Origin: Ga0077527 sp964433345
GTDB lineage: Bacteria > Pseudomonadota > Gammaproteobacteria > Burkholderiales > SG8-41
Assembly: GCA_964433345.1 (NCBI GenBank)
Contig: CAYSQJ010000001.1
Span: 496,001 to 560,000 of the forward strand
Reading direction: 5' to 3'
Length of the DNA stretch: 64,000 bases
In this document: positions 34,774 to 43,017 of the stretch, in pieces
Layout of the letters: every line of letters starts with the position of its first letter
Position numbering within the stretch: position 1 is the first letter of the stretch
Notes under the pieces: generated by a model
Databases searched by the model: none
What the model was told of the DNA's origin: nothing
The model's input: only the letters and a program-made list of their open reading frames with translations
Position numbers and translations under genes: made by a program

Positions 34774-35859
34774 ATGGAAATCCGCATCCGGGGCGTCAGC
34801 AAGTATTACTACTCCGAGGGCAAAACCATCAAGGCCCTCGATGATGTCAATCTGACCATACCCGCGAACGAGATTTTCACGCTGCTCGGGCCCAGCGGCT
34901 GCGGCAAGACCACGCTGCTGCGCTGCATTGTCGGCCTCGAGATGCCGGACACCGGCGAGATCAGCATCGGCGGTGACGTGGTGTGGTCGAAGGACAAAAA
35001 CATCTCGGTGCCGCCAGAGAAGCGCGGCCTGGGCATGGTGTTCCAAACCTACGCCATCTGGCCGCACATGACGGTGTTCGACAATGTCGGTTATCCGCTG
35101 CAGGTGCGCGGCGTTGCCAAGGATGTGATCCGCGAACGGGTGGCGAAGACGCTGCATTTCGTGCAGCTCGACGGTTTTGAGGGACGGCCGGCGACCAAGC
35201 TGTCGGGCGGCCAGCAGCAGCGCGTCGCGCTGGCGCGGGCGCTGGTGGCCGAGCCGCGGGTGATCCTGTTCGACGAGCCGTTGAGCAACCTCGATGCCAA
35301 GCTGCGCGAGGAAACGCGCAAGGAGCTGCGCGCCTTCCTCGGCAAGCTGCAGATCACCGCGGTGTATGTGACCCATGATCGCGTCGAGGCGCTTGCGCTG
35401 TCCGACTCGATCGCGGTGATGCGCGCCGGAAAGATCGTCGAGATCGGCTCGCCGAAGAAGATCTATTTCGACGCCGACCACCAGTTCGTTGCCGATTTCA
35501 TCGGCCGCGCCAACCTGGTCAAGGTCCGCGTGCGTGGCGATGAGGGCGGCTACACGATGGTTGAAGGCGGACTGGGCATCATTGCCTGCGCGCAGCGCGA
35601 CGTCGCCGCCGGCAGCGAGGCCACGCTGTGCATACGGCCGGAGTTCATCAAGATCATCGGCGGTGCCGCACCGGCGGCGAAGAACCTGGTTAACGGCCGC
35701 ATCGAGTCCCTGGTGTTTGTCGGCGAGGCCTATGAGGCGGAGATCCGCGTCGGCGATGAACAGTTGCTGGCCAAGATCGATCCGGACGCGATGCTCAACG
35801 AAGGCGATGCCGTCAGCTTCACGCTGGATCCGGCGCACTGCCTGCTCGTGGCAATCTGA
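34774..35859 (+). CDS. ABC importer ATP-binding protein (FbpC/PotA-like)
   Basis: A 361-residue ATPase. Walker A GPSGCGKTT (39-47), Q-loop VFQTYAIWPHMTVFDNV, signature LSGGQQQR (about 143-150), Walker B VILFDEPLSNLD (about 164-175) and the switch His in VTHDRVEA are all intact. The C-terminal 120 residues form a TOBE domain (LCIRPEFIKI), as in the ferric, spermidine and sugar importers. The permease gene starts 12 bp after the stop. Confidence 0.93.
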   Translation: MEIRIRGVSKYYYSEGKTIKALDDVNLTIPANEIFTLLGPSGCGKTTLLRCIVGLEMPDTGEISIGGDVVWSKDKNISVPPEKRGLGMVFQTYAIWPHMTVFDNVGYPLQVRGVAKDVIRERVAKTLHFVQLDGFEGRPATKLSGGQQQRVALARALVAEPRVILFDEPLSNLDAKLREETRKELRAFLGKLQITAVYVTHDRVEALALSDSIAVMRAGKIVEIGSPKKIYFDADHQFVADFIGRANLVKVRVRGDEGGYTMVEGGLGIIACAQRDVAAGSEATLCIRPEFIKIIGGAAPAAKNLVNGRIESLVFVGEAYEAEIRVGDEQLLAKIDPDAMLNEGDAVSFTLDPAHCLLVAI

Positions 35860-35871
35860 GCGCGGCCGACC

Positions 35872-37548
35872 ATGGACCAAAAACGTTCCTCCAAGCTGAC
35901 CTGGCTGCTGATCACCATCGTCGGCGCACTGACGGTGTGCCCGGTGCTGATGCTGGTGCTCGGCAGTTTCTCCGAGGGCCTGACCGCGTTCGGCGATTTC
36001 ACGACCGACAAGTACGTCGAGGCCTACACCGATCCCGAGTTTTTCGAGGTCATGGTCAACACGATCATATTCGTGCTCGGATCGTCAACGCTGTCCACGG
36101 TGCTGGCGGTATTTCTCGCCTATCTCAACACCCGCACCGACATTCCCTTCAAGTTCCTGTTCAAGATCATCTCGATCATTCCGATGATGATCCCGCACCT
36201 GCTGTTCTCGGTGAGCTGGGCGCTGCTGCTCAACCCCTCCAACGGGCTGATCAACATAGGCCTCAAGGAGACCTTCGGCCTCGACGAGGCGCCGCTCAAC
36301 ATCTATTCGCTATGGGGCATGATCCTGGTCGAAGGCCTGCTCGACCTGCCGATCGCCTACCTGATCATCGCGCCGGCGATGGCGTCCTTCGATGTGGCGC
36401 TGGAGGAGTCCTCGCGGGTGAGCGGCGCGAGCAGCTGGCGCACCTTGCTGCGCATCACCCTGCCGGTGCTGCGGCCGGCGATACTTGCCGCGTTCATTCT
36501 CGGCATCGTGCGCAGCCTGGCCTCGTTCGCTGTGCCCTCGGTGATCGGCATGCCGGGACGGGTGCATGTGCTGGCGACGCACCTCTATGAAATGATCGCC
36601 ACCGGTTTTGCCACCGACTACGGCAAGGCCGCAGCGGTGGGCATGAGCGTGCTGGTGGCCTCGGTGACGCTGATCGTGGTCTACCGCGCGCTGACCGCGG
36701 AGAGCGAGAAGTACGTGACCATTGCCGGGCGCGGTTTCCGGCCGACCGTGATCGAACTCGGCCGTGCGCGCATGCCGCTGTTCGGGGTGGTCGGGGTGCT
36801 TTCCTTCGTGCTGATCGTGCTGCCGGTGGCGGTGCTGCTCTACACCTCGTTCGTGCCGTACTCGATGGTGCCGAGCGCGCGCGCCTTTTCGATGATGACC
36901 CTCAAGCACTGGCACGACGTGTTCAGCGATCCGATTTCCCTGCTGTCGCTGAAGAACAGCCTGTTCCTGGCGGTGGTCGGCGCGACGCTGGGCGTGATCC
37001 TGTCGGTGTTTGTCGCCTATGTCATCGTCAAGGTGAAGACGCGGGCTTCCGGGATACTGGAGTCGCTGAGCTACCTGTCGTTCTCCTTCCCCGGAATCGT
37101 CATCGGCGTCGGCTTCATGTGGTTTTTCGTGCAGACGCCGCTTTACGCGACGATCTGGGCGTTGCTGCTGGGCTACATCGCCACCTACCTGCCTTACGGC
37201 ATCCGCCCGATGTCCAGCGCCTTCATCCAGATCCACAGCCACCTCGAGGAATCCTCGCTGGTCTGCGGTGCGAGCCCGATGATGACGATGCGCCGCATCA
37301 TCGTGCCGTTGCTGGTCCCGGGCATCGTCTCGGGCTGGATCCTGATGGCCTCGATGTTCGTGCGCGAACTGACGCTGTCGGTGGTCCTGTCGCGGCCGGG
37401 CACCGAGGTGCTGGCGGTGCAGATCCTGCGTTTTTCCGAGGACGGATTGTGGGGGCGGCTGTCGGCGCTGGGTATCGTGATGATCCTGATCTCGACCGCC
37501 CTGGTCGTTGCTGCGACGCTGGTCGGTAACCGCTTCCGCACAGCCTAG
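35872..37548 (+). CDS. ABC importer permease, fused two-domain FbpB type
   Basis: A 558-residue protein with about 12 transmembrane helices in two homologous halves. Each half has an EAA-like loop: EESSRVSGASSWRTLLRITLPVLRP near residue 180 and EESSLVCGASPMMTMRRIIVPLLVP near residue 462, where the ATPase docks. This tandem fusion is characteristic of iron(III) and thiamine-type importers. It completes the binding protein/ATPase/permease set; the operon ends 64 bp before a convergent gene, with an AT-rich repeat copy between. Confidence 0.92.
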   Translation: MDQKRSSKLTWLLITIVGALTVCPVLMLVLGSFSEGLTAFGDFTTDKYVEAYTDPEFFEVMVNTIIFVLGSSTLSTVLAVFLAYLNTRTDIPFKFLFKIISIIPMMIPHLLFSVSWALLLNPSNGLINIGLKETFGLDEAPLNIYSLWGMILVEGLLDLPIAYLIIAPAMASFDVALEESSRVSGASSWRTLLRITLPVLRPAILAAFILGIVRSLASFAVPSVIGMPGRVHVLATHLYEMIATGFATDYGKAAAVGMSVLVASVTLIVVYRALTAESEKYVTIAGRGFRPTVIELGRARMPLFGVVGVLSFVLIVLPVAVLLYTSFVPYSMVPSARAFSMMTLKHWHDVFSDPISLLSLKNSLFLAVVGATLGVILSVFVAYVIVKVKTRASGILESLSYLSFSFPGIVIGVGFMWFFVQTPLYATIWALLLGYIATYLPYGIRPMSSAFIQIHSHLEESSLVCGASPMMTMRRIIVPLLVPGIVSGWILMASMFVRELTLSVVLSRPGTEVLAVQILRFSEDGLWGRLSALGIVMILISTALVVAATLVGNRFRTA

Positions 37549-37555
37549 TTACCTG

Positions 37556-37594
37556 ATTTTTTTATAAGTATTTGTTTTTAAACAACTTTTTGTA
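37556..37594 (-). repeat. dispersed AT-rich element, copy 5
   Basis: ATAAGTATTTGTTTTTAAAC followed by AACTTTTTG, almost identical to the copy at 6001. It lies between the convergent 3' ends of the permease (37548) and the peroxiredoxin gene (37612). Confidence 0.8.
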
Positions 37595-37611
37595 TTTTCG
37601 GCGTGCAGTGA

Positions 37612-38187
37612 TCAGCGCAGTTTCTGCAACACCTCGAGCAACTCGTCGTTGGGCAGGATCCCGCGCGGATCGTTGACGACGGCGTGGCGGACGATGCCTT
37701 CGCGGTCGATCACGAACCAGGCGCGTTTCGCGCGCAGGTAGGCGGCGATGCGTTTGCCGTCCTTCGCCAGCGCGGGATCGTCGTTGAGCACGCCGTAGGC
37801 GCGCGTCATCTCGCGGCGGGTGTCGCTCAGCAGCGGGAAGGTCAGCCCGAGCTTGGTGGCGAACTCGGTGTTGGCGGCGTTGAAATCGACACTGATGCCC
37901 AGGACCTGGGCATTGGCGGCCTCGAACTTGGGGAGATCAAGCTGGAAGGCCACGACTTCGGTCGTTCAGGTGTCGGTGAAGGCGGCGATGTAGAAGAACA
38001 GGACAACGTTCTTTTTGCCCAGGTAATCCGCGAGTGCCACCGGCTTGCCGGTGGTCGACATCACGGAAAACGCGGGCGCCCTGTCGCCGGGTTTCGGCAC
38101 CTGCGCCTGCACCGGCGCGGACAGCATCGTCGCGGCCCCCAGCAGTGCGGCGGCAGTCCAGCGCTGCAGCAGTGACATTTTCGGCAT
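37612..38187 (-). CDS. peroxiredoxin-like selenoprotein, exported, Sec74 encoded by TGA
   Basis: Read through the single in-frame TGA at 37966-37968, this is a 191-residue protein starting at the ATG at 38187 (CGGAGAACC upstream). The signal peptide is about residues 1-28 (ALLGAATMLSAPVQA). Then follow PKPGDRAPAFSVMSTTGK, VVLFFYIAAFTDT-Sec-TTEVVAFQ, QVLGISVDFN, FPLLSDTRREMTRAYGV and RAWFVIDREGIVR, which is the AhpC/TSA-Bcp peroxiredoxin plan. The TGA occupies the peroxidatic cysteine of the T-x-x-C-T-x-E motif. A perfect 5-bp hairpin (ACGAC-CGAA-GUCGU) starts immediately after UGA. It lies 20 nt after the TlpA-like selenoprotein gene. Without read-through it would be a 73-residue exported fragment and an orphan C-terminal piece. 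Confidence 0.85.
37952..37968 (-). promoter_or_regulatory. candidate SECIS hairpin with UGA codon, peroxiredoxin gene
   Basis: UGA (37968-37966) then ACGAC-CGAA-GUCGU, a 5-bp stem with a tetraloop. An alternative hairpin GAAG-UCGUGGC-CUUC overlaps it slightly downstream and has a loop with exposed GU. Confidence 0.45.
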
Positions 38188-38207
38188 CGCGGTTCTCCGG
38201 TTGACGT

Positions 38208-38726
38208 TTATTTGACGCGGGCGAGGTCGCGCACGTAGTTGCGCAGCACCCTGCCGCCGAAATCGACATGGCCGAGGCCGCGGGCGTTGATCAGCCCCTT
38301 TCTGTCGACGATGACCGTGGACGGCACGCCGCGTACACCGAAACCGCGGGCGACGTTCATGTCCCGGTCGAGCAGCGCGGGCATGGTGTAGCCGCCCTTG
38401 GCGAAAATCGGCTTGACCGCGGCTTCGCCGGTGCCGTCGATCGAGATGGTGATGACCTGGATACCGTTCTTCTTCAACTCGTCATGCGCCCTCTGCACGG
38501 AGGGCAGCTCGCGTACGCAGGAGCTTCACCACGAAGCCCAGAAGCGGATGATGGTCACTTTGTTGCGCAGGTCGGCGTCGCTGGCGCTGCTGCCGTTGAT
38601 ACCCGTGATCTTGAACGACGGCATCGGTGTCGGCTGCGGCACGGGTACCAGAGTGTCGGCCGTGGCAGGCTGGGTCAGCATCAGGGCGCTGCCCAGCAGG
38701 GCAGCCAGAAATGTGTTCAGTCGCAT
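38208..38726 (-). CDS. TlpA/ResA-like thiol-disulfide oxidoreductase selenoprotein, Sec67 encoded by TGA
   Basis: Read through the TGA at 38526-38528 this is a 172-residue protein from the ATG at 38726, which follows GGAGG. The signal peptide (residues 1-23, ending in PATA) places it in the periplasm. The thioredoxin fold has VTIIRFWASW-Sec67-SSC70-VRELPSVQ, then QVITISIDG, then RGFGVRGVPSTVIVDRKG with the cis-Pro. The TGA replaces the first cysteine of the C-x-x-C redox centre of the FWASWCxxC motif, giving Sec-Ser-Ser-Cys. The UGA is followed at once by a hairpin, AGCUC-N10-GAGCU, whose loop can pair further. It is the first gene of a two-gene unit with the peroxiredoxin selenoprotein, for which it could be the reductant. 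Confidence 0.85.
38506..38528 (-). promoter_or_regulatory. candidate SECIS hairpin with UGA codon, TlpA-like gene
   Basis: UGA (38528-38526) then AGCUC, ten-base loop CUGCGUACGC with internal GC-GUAC-GC pairing, then GAGCU. Position directly after UGA suits a bacterial SECIS, but SelB recognition cannot be shown from sequence. Confidence 0.5.
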
Positions 38727-38828
38727 GAAACCTCCGTGGCGGTTCTGTCGGGGATGACTGCGCTTTGATTCTAGCCGGACTGGAGGTTTGGGCAACCGCG
38801 GACGGCGCCATGTCGCGCCTTGTCATGG

Positions 38829-38856
38829 ACGCACAACGGCGGCCGTGATCGGCCGC
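38829..38856 (-). terminator. strong hairpin after Bug receptor gene
   Basis: CAACGGCGGCCG-TGAT-CGGCCGCCGTTG, a 12-bp perfect stem just past the stop of the Bug gene (38869). There is no U-tract, so termination is likely but not certain. Confidence 0.5.
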
Positions 38857-38868
38857 CGTTGTCCGGCT

Positions 38869-39834
38869 TTATTGCGGCTCGATGCCGGCGGCCTTCGCGA
38901 TGTCGGCGAAGCGCTTGACGTCGCTGCGGAACAGCTTTGCCCAGACTTCGGGCGGATCGCCGTTGGGCTCGTAACCGTTGTCGACGAAATGGGCGCGGAT
39001 TTTCGGCTCCTGCAGCGCCTTGCGCACGGCCTCCTGCACTTTTCTGGCGATCGGCATCGGCAGCTTGGCCGGCCCGAACATGCCATGCCAGCCGGCGTCG
39101 GAGACGTAGCCATTGACCGTTTCGCCAACGGTGGGCACATCGGGGAGCGATGACAGCCGTTTTGCCCCGGTGAAGGCTATCGCCCGCAGGCGACCGGCCT
39201 TGTGATGGGGCACGCCGACCGATCCTGCCGGGAAGTGCGCCTGCACTTCCCCGCTGATCGCGGCGGCGGCGGCGGGGCCGCCGCCCTTGTAGGGCACGTG
39301 CAGCATGTTGACCTTGGCCATGCTCGCAAGCAGGGCACCGGCGAGATGCTGGCCGTTGCCGATGCCGGCAGTGCTGTAGCGCACCTGCTCCTTTTTTGCG
39401 AGATCAATCAACTCGCGCACGTTCTTGACCGGCACCTTGGGATTGACCACGACCAGGTAGCCAAGCCCGGTGGCGACATTGGTCACCGGGGTGAAGTCGC
39501 GCATGATGTCGAAGGGCATCTTTTTCAGGATCGCCGGGTTGACCGCGAAGCCGAACGAGGTATTGAGCAGCGTGTAGCCATCGGGCGTGGCGTTTTTCAC
39601 CACATCCGCGCCGATCATGCCGTTTGCTCCGCCACGGTTGTCGATGACGAAGTGAGTGCCGATTTCCTGCTCGACCTGTCGGAACAGCACGCGCGAGAAC
39701 ACGTCGACATTGCCTCCGGCGGGGAAGGGCACGACCAGCCGGATCGGCCGGCTGGGATATTGCTGGGCGACGGCCTGGCCGGCGAATGCGAGGGCCAGCG
39801 TGCCGAGCACCATTGAAATGCAAGCTCGCTTCAT
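38869..39834 (-). CDS. Bug-type solute receptor
   Basis: A 321-residue periplasmic binding protein from the ATG at 39834 (GAGGAGGAAAGA upstream). The signal peptide ends at GQAVAQ (about residue 23). Landmarks: YPSRPIRLVVPFPAGGNVD, IDNRGGANG, DGYTLL, HVPYKGGGPAA, LPDVPTVGETV. It lies divergent from a 2-hydroxyacid dehydrogenase/enoyl-CoA hydratase pair (193 bp between starts), which suggests uptake of a hydroxy or keto acid used by those enzymes. It is unrelated in function to the selenoprotein genes downstream on the same strand. Confidence 0.93.
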   Translation of the reverse strand: MKRACISMVLGTLALAFAGQAVAQQYPSRPIRLVVPFPAGGNVDVFSRVLFRQVEQEIGTHFVIDNRGGANGMIGADVVKNATPDGYTLLNTSFGFAVNPAILKKMPFDIMRDFTPVTNVATGLGYLVVVNPKVPVKNVRELIDLAKKEQVRYSTAGIGNGQHLAGALLASMAKVNMLHVPYKGGGPAAAAAISGEVQAHFPAGSVGVPHHKAGRLRAIAFTGAKRLSSLPDVPTVGETVNGYVSDAGWHGMFGPAKLPMPIARKVQEAVRKALQEPKIRAHFVDNGYEPNGDPPEVWAKLFRSDVKRFADIAKAAGIEPQ

Positions 39835-40027
39835 TCTTTCCTCCTCCGATGTGTGATGACATGGATGACGGGCGCGTGGTTGTTGTCGTGTCTGTGCTAC
39901 GCGTCTCCGGCGTCCACATTCTAGTGGCAACCGAGGCTTTGCTGTAAACAAGTTTCTGCAGGAACCCGGTGATCGGGTAATCTGCGCGCTTTGCTGCTGA
40001 AATCACCGTTTTTGAAAGGAAACAGAA

Positions 40028-41029
40028 TTGGGCAAGCCGGTCATCCTCGTCACCGCCGCCACCGTATCCGATCTCGCGCAGAATCTGCTGCGCGAAGGGG
40101 GCGCCGAGATCGAATTCATGCCGGGCGTCATCGATGAGTCGCGGCTGATCGGAGCGCTGTCGACCGGACGTGTGGCTGCGGTGCTGCTGCGCGGCTCGCC
40201 GCCGTTGACGGCGCGGGTGTTCGACGCGGCGCGCGGCCTGAGGATAGTCGCCAAGCATGGCGCCGGTGTCGACTCGGTGGACATCGCGGCGGCGACCCGC
40301 AACGGCGTCGCGGTGATGGTTGCCGGGGGCGCCAATGCCGATGCGGTGGCGGAGCATGCGCTGGCAATGATGCTGACGCTGGTGCGGGAGTTGCCGCGTT
40401 TCGACCGCGAGACGCGGCAAGGTACCTGGCGCGACCTCGGTCATTTCACCCGGGATTTCCGCGAACGCACGGTAGGCATCATCGGTTTCGGCCAGATCGG
40501 CGAGCGCACGGCGCGGCTGGCGCAGGCCTGCGGTGCGCAGGTGCTGGTGCATACGCGCACGGCAGTCGCACTGCCGGAGGGCATGGCGCGGGAGGCGGAA
40601 CTTGATGGCCTGCTGGAACATGCTGACATCATCAGCCTGCATTGCCCGCTGAACGAGAAGACGCGGGGCCTGATCGGCGCGGCGCAGTTCGCGCGGATGA
40701 AGCCCGGCGCGATCCTGATCAACACTGCGCGCGGTCCGGTGGTCGACGAACCGGCGCTGGTGGCGGCGCTGTCCAGCGGCCGGCTGGCCGCTGCCGGCCT
40801 CGATACTTTCGCGGTGGAACCGCCGGATCCGGCGAACCCGTTGTTTGCCCTGCCCAATGTCATCGTCACGCCGCATGTCGCCGCTGCAACCACGCATGCG
40901 ATGGTGCGCATGGGCACCATCGCGGCCAACAACATCATCAGCTGGCTGCGCGGCGGGATTCATGATCCGGCGAATCTGCTGAATCCGGAAGTCACTGCAG
41001 AACACCTTCACTCCAGGAAAAATCCATGA
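40028..41029 (+). CDS. D-2-hydroxyacid dehydrogenase (phosphoglycerate dehydrogenase-like)
   Basis: A 333-residue enzyme with a TTG start at 40028, preceded by AAAGGAAA. The NAD-binding motif GIIGFGQIGERTA is near residue 148. The catalytic set is N/R in NTARGPVVDE (R near 238), the Glu in TFAVEPPDP and the His in VTPHVAAAT (about 286). It reduces 2-oxo acids or oxidises D-2-hydroxy acids such as phosphoglycerate or glyoxylate. It overlaps the next gene by four bases (ATGA), so the two are translationally coupled. Confidence 0.87.
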   Translation: MGKPVILVTAATVSDLAQNLLREGGAEIEFMPGVIDESRLIGALSTGRVAAVLLRGSPPLTARVFDAARGLRIVAKHGAGVDSVDIAAATRNGVAVMVAGGANADAVAEHALAMMLTLVRELPRFDRETRQGTWRDLGHFTRDFRERTVGIIGFGQIGERTARLAQACGAQVLVHTRTAVALPEGMAREAELDGLLEHADIISLHCPLNEKTRGLIGAAQFARMKPGAILINTARGPVVDEPALVAALSSGRLAAAGLDTFAVEPPDPANPLFALPNVIVTPHVAAATTHAMVRMGTIAANNIISWLRGGIHDPANLLNPEVTAEHLHSRKNP

Positions 41030-41814
41030 CCGCAGAAAAGATACTGTCCCGCCGCGAGGGGCCCGTCGGCTACCTCGTGTTCAACAATCCCGAGCGCCGC
41101 AATGCGGTGTCGCTGGACATGTGGCAGCGCGCCGGCGAGGTCATTGCCGAATTTGCGCAGGACGACGGCGTGCGCGTGATCGTGCTCACCGGCGCCGGCG
41201 ACAGATCCTTTGTCTCCGGTGCGGATATCTCGAAATTCGAGGACGAGCGGGCCAATGCGGAGGCCCAGGAGAAATATGCAAAAACCTCCTCGGGCATGCG
41301 CGCGCGGCTGCGCGAGGTCGGCAAGCCGACGATCGCGATGATTCGCGGCTACTGCATCGGCGGCGGCATGTCGCTCGCCCTGAGCTGCGACCTGCGCATC
41401 TGTTCCGACGATGCACAGTTCGGCATCCCGGCGGCGCGCCTCGGCATCGGTTACGGCATCGAGGGCCTGCGCCGGCTGGTGGAACTGGTGGGCCCGTCGA
41501 AGGCCAAGGAATTCATTTTCACCGCCCGGCGCTACCGGGCCGGCGAGGCGCTGCAGATGGGCCTCGTCAACGCGGTCGTGCCGGCTGCCGAGCTCGATGC
41601 GACCGTCGGATCCTGGGCGGGCACGATGGCGGAGAATGCTCCGCTGTCGATACTCACCGCCAAGCGCGTGGTCGACGAGTTGATGAAGGATCCGGCCGAC
41701 CGCGACGTTGCCATGTGCGAGCAGCTGGTCAGGGATTGCGGTGCCAGCCAGGACTTCATCGAAGGCCGGCGTGCCTTCATGGAGAAGCGCAAACCGTTGT
41801 TTACCGGACGCTGA
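41026..41814 (+). CDS. enoyl-CoA hydratase/isomerase (crotonase family)
   Basis: A 262-residue protein starting in the ATGA overlap with the dehydrogenase gene. Crotonase signatures: NPERRNAVSLDMW, SFVSGADISKFE (oxyanion hole), RGYCIGGGMSLALSCDLRI, and the later FGIPAARLGIGYG. The second catalytic Glu of classical hydratases is not evident (the sequence reads GIPAARLGI), so isomerase or hydrolase activity is also possible. It probably acts on the acyl-CoA produced from the substrate of the adjacent dehydrogenase and Bug receptor. Confidence 0.87.
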   Translation: MTAEKILSRREGPVGYLVFNNPERRNAVSLDMWQRAGEVIAEFAQDDGVRVIVLTGAGDRSFVSGADISKFEDERANAEAQEKYAKTSSGMRARLREVGKPTIAMIRGYCIGGGMSLALSCDLRICSDDAQFGIPAARLGIGYGIEGLRRLVELVGPSKAKEFIFTARRYRAGEALQMGLVNAVVPAAELDATVGSWAGTMAENAPLSILTAKRVVDELMKDPADRDVAMCEQLVRDCGASQDFIEGRRAFMEKRKPLFTGR

Positions 41815-41937
41815 TCGCAGTGTGGGCCGGGCCTGTCAGTGCTAGTGCCGGTGGCCACGGCTTAATCTGGCAAGAGGGGCGGCATGGCGTATGATCGGAG
41901 CCAACCCCGCGAAACTGCCGGTATATAGTCTGTAACC

Positions 41938-43017
41938 ATGAATACGACAGGATGGAAGCGCGGCTTGCTGGTTGCCGTGATCGTGCTGGCGGCCGGGGTG
42001 GCCGGCTATTTCGCGTGGCGCGGGTTTGCCCCGTCGGAGCAGCCCGCCGGATTTGTCAGCGGCAACGGCCGCATCGAGGCGACCGAGGTCGATATCGCCG
42101 CCAAACAGGCTGGCCGCATCCGCGAAATCCTGGTCAACGAGTCCGATTTCGTCGAGGCCGGGCAGGTACTGGCACGCATGGATGTGCAAAGCCTGGAGGC
42201 GGAACTTGCCCAGGCTCATGCCCAGGTGCGGCGCGCCCAAAGCGCGAAAACGACCGCGGCCTCGGTGGTGGCGCAGCGGCGTAGCGCACGAACGACGGCA
42301 CTCGCCGTGGTTGCACAGCGCGAGAGCGAGCTTGCCTTCGCCGAAAAGGAATATCAGCGTGCCGAGGCACTGGTAGCCCGGGGTTTCGTGTCGGCGCAGC
42401 GGCTCGACGACAACCGCGCGAAACTGCATGGCGCACGCGCCGCGCTCGGCGCTGCGCGTTCCCAGGTGCTTGAAGCGGAATCCGCGATCACCGCGGCCGA
42501 ATCCCAGGTTGTCGAAGCGCAATCGGCGATCGAGTCGGCGCAGGCCACCGTCGACCGCCTGCTGTCGGAGATCGCCGACGCCACGCTGAAGGCGCCGCGC
42601 GGCGGACGCGTCGAGTACCGCATCGCGCAACCCGGCGAGATTGTTGCCGCGGGCGGCAAGATACTGACCGTGCTCGATCTGTCAGAGGTCTACATGACAT
42701 TTTTCCTGCCCGAGACGGTTGCCGGCCGGGTGGCCATGGGCAGCGAGGTGCGCATCGTGCTCGACGCGGCACCGGACAAGCCGGTGCCGGCAAAAATTTC
42801 GTTTGTCGCAAGCACTGCGCAGTTCACGCCCAAGACCGTTGAAACCGCGGAAGAGCGGCAGAAGCTGATGTTCCGGGTCAAGGCGCAGATCGACCGTGAA
42901 CTGCTGGTGCGTTACCGCACCCAGGTCAAAACCGGACTGCCCGGCGTCGCCTGGGTGCAGCTCGATTCCGCGGCCGCCTGGCCTGCCCACCTGCAGGCGG
43001 ACTGGGCGCGAAAATGA
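41938..43017 (+). CDS. HlyD-family membrane fusion protein of an ABC exporter
   Basis: A 359-residue adaptor with one N-terminal transmembrane helix (about residues 8-26). GNGRIEATEVDIAAKQAGRI begins the lipoyl/barrel region; a coiled coil (about 85-200) made of Ala/Gln-rich heptads follows; TLKAPRGGRVEYRIAQPGEIV closes the second lipoyl half. It overlaps the ATPase-permease fusion gene by four bases. The arrangement matches YhiI/YbhG next to RbbA-type exporters. Confidence 0.9.
   Translation: MNTTGWKRGLLVAVIVLAAGVAGYFAWRGFAPSEQPAGFVSGNGRIEATEVDIAAKQAGRIREILVNESDFVEAGQVLARMDVQSLEAELAQAHAQVRRAQSAKTTAASVVAQRRSARTTALAVVAQRESELAFAEKEYQRAEALVARGFVSAQRLDDNRAKLHGARAALGAARSQVLEAESAITAAESQVVEAQSAIESAQATVDRLLSEIADATLKAPRGGRVEYRIAQPGEIVAAGGKILTVLDLSEVYMTFFLPETVAGRVAMGSEVRIVLDAAPDKPVPAKISFVASTAQFTPKTVETAEERQKLMFRVKAQIDRELLVRYRTQVKTGLPGVAWVQLDSAAAWPAHLQADWARK

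Noticed and set aside
37966..38528. TGA reassigned to tryptophan in this organism
   Set aside because: Many genes in the window end in TGA (for example the one ending at 680), and the TlpA-like protein already has Trp (TGG) immediately before the TGA.
37612..38726. Explaining the two in-frame TGA codons as sequencing errors or pseudogenes
   Set aside because: No frameshift, no other stops, intact residues downstream, and both TGA codons exactly on the catalytic cysteine position in neighbouring genes.
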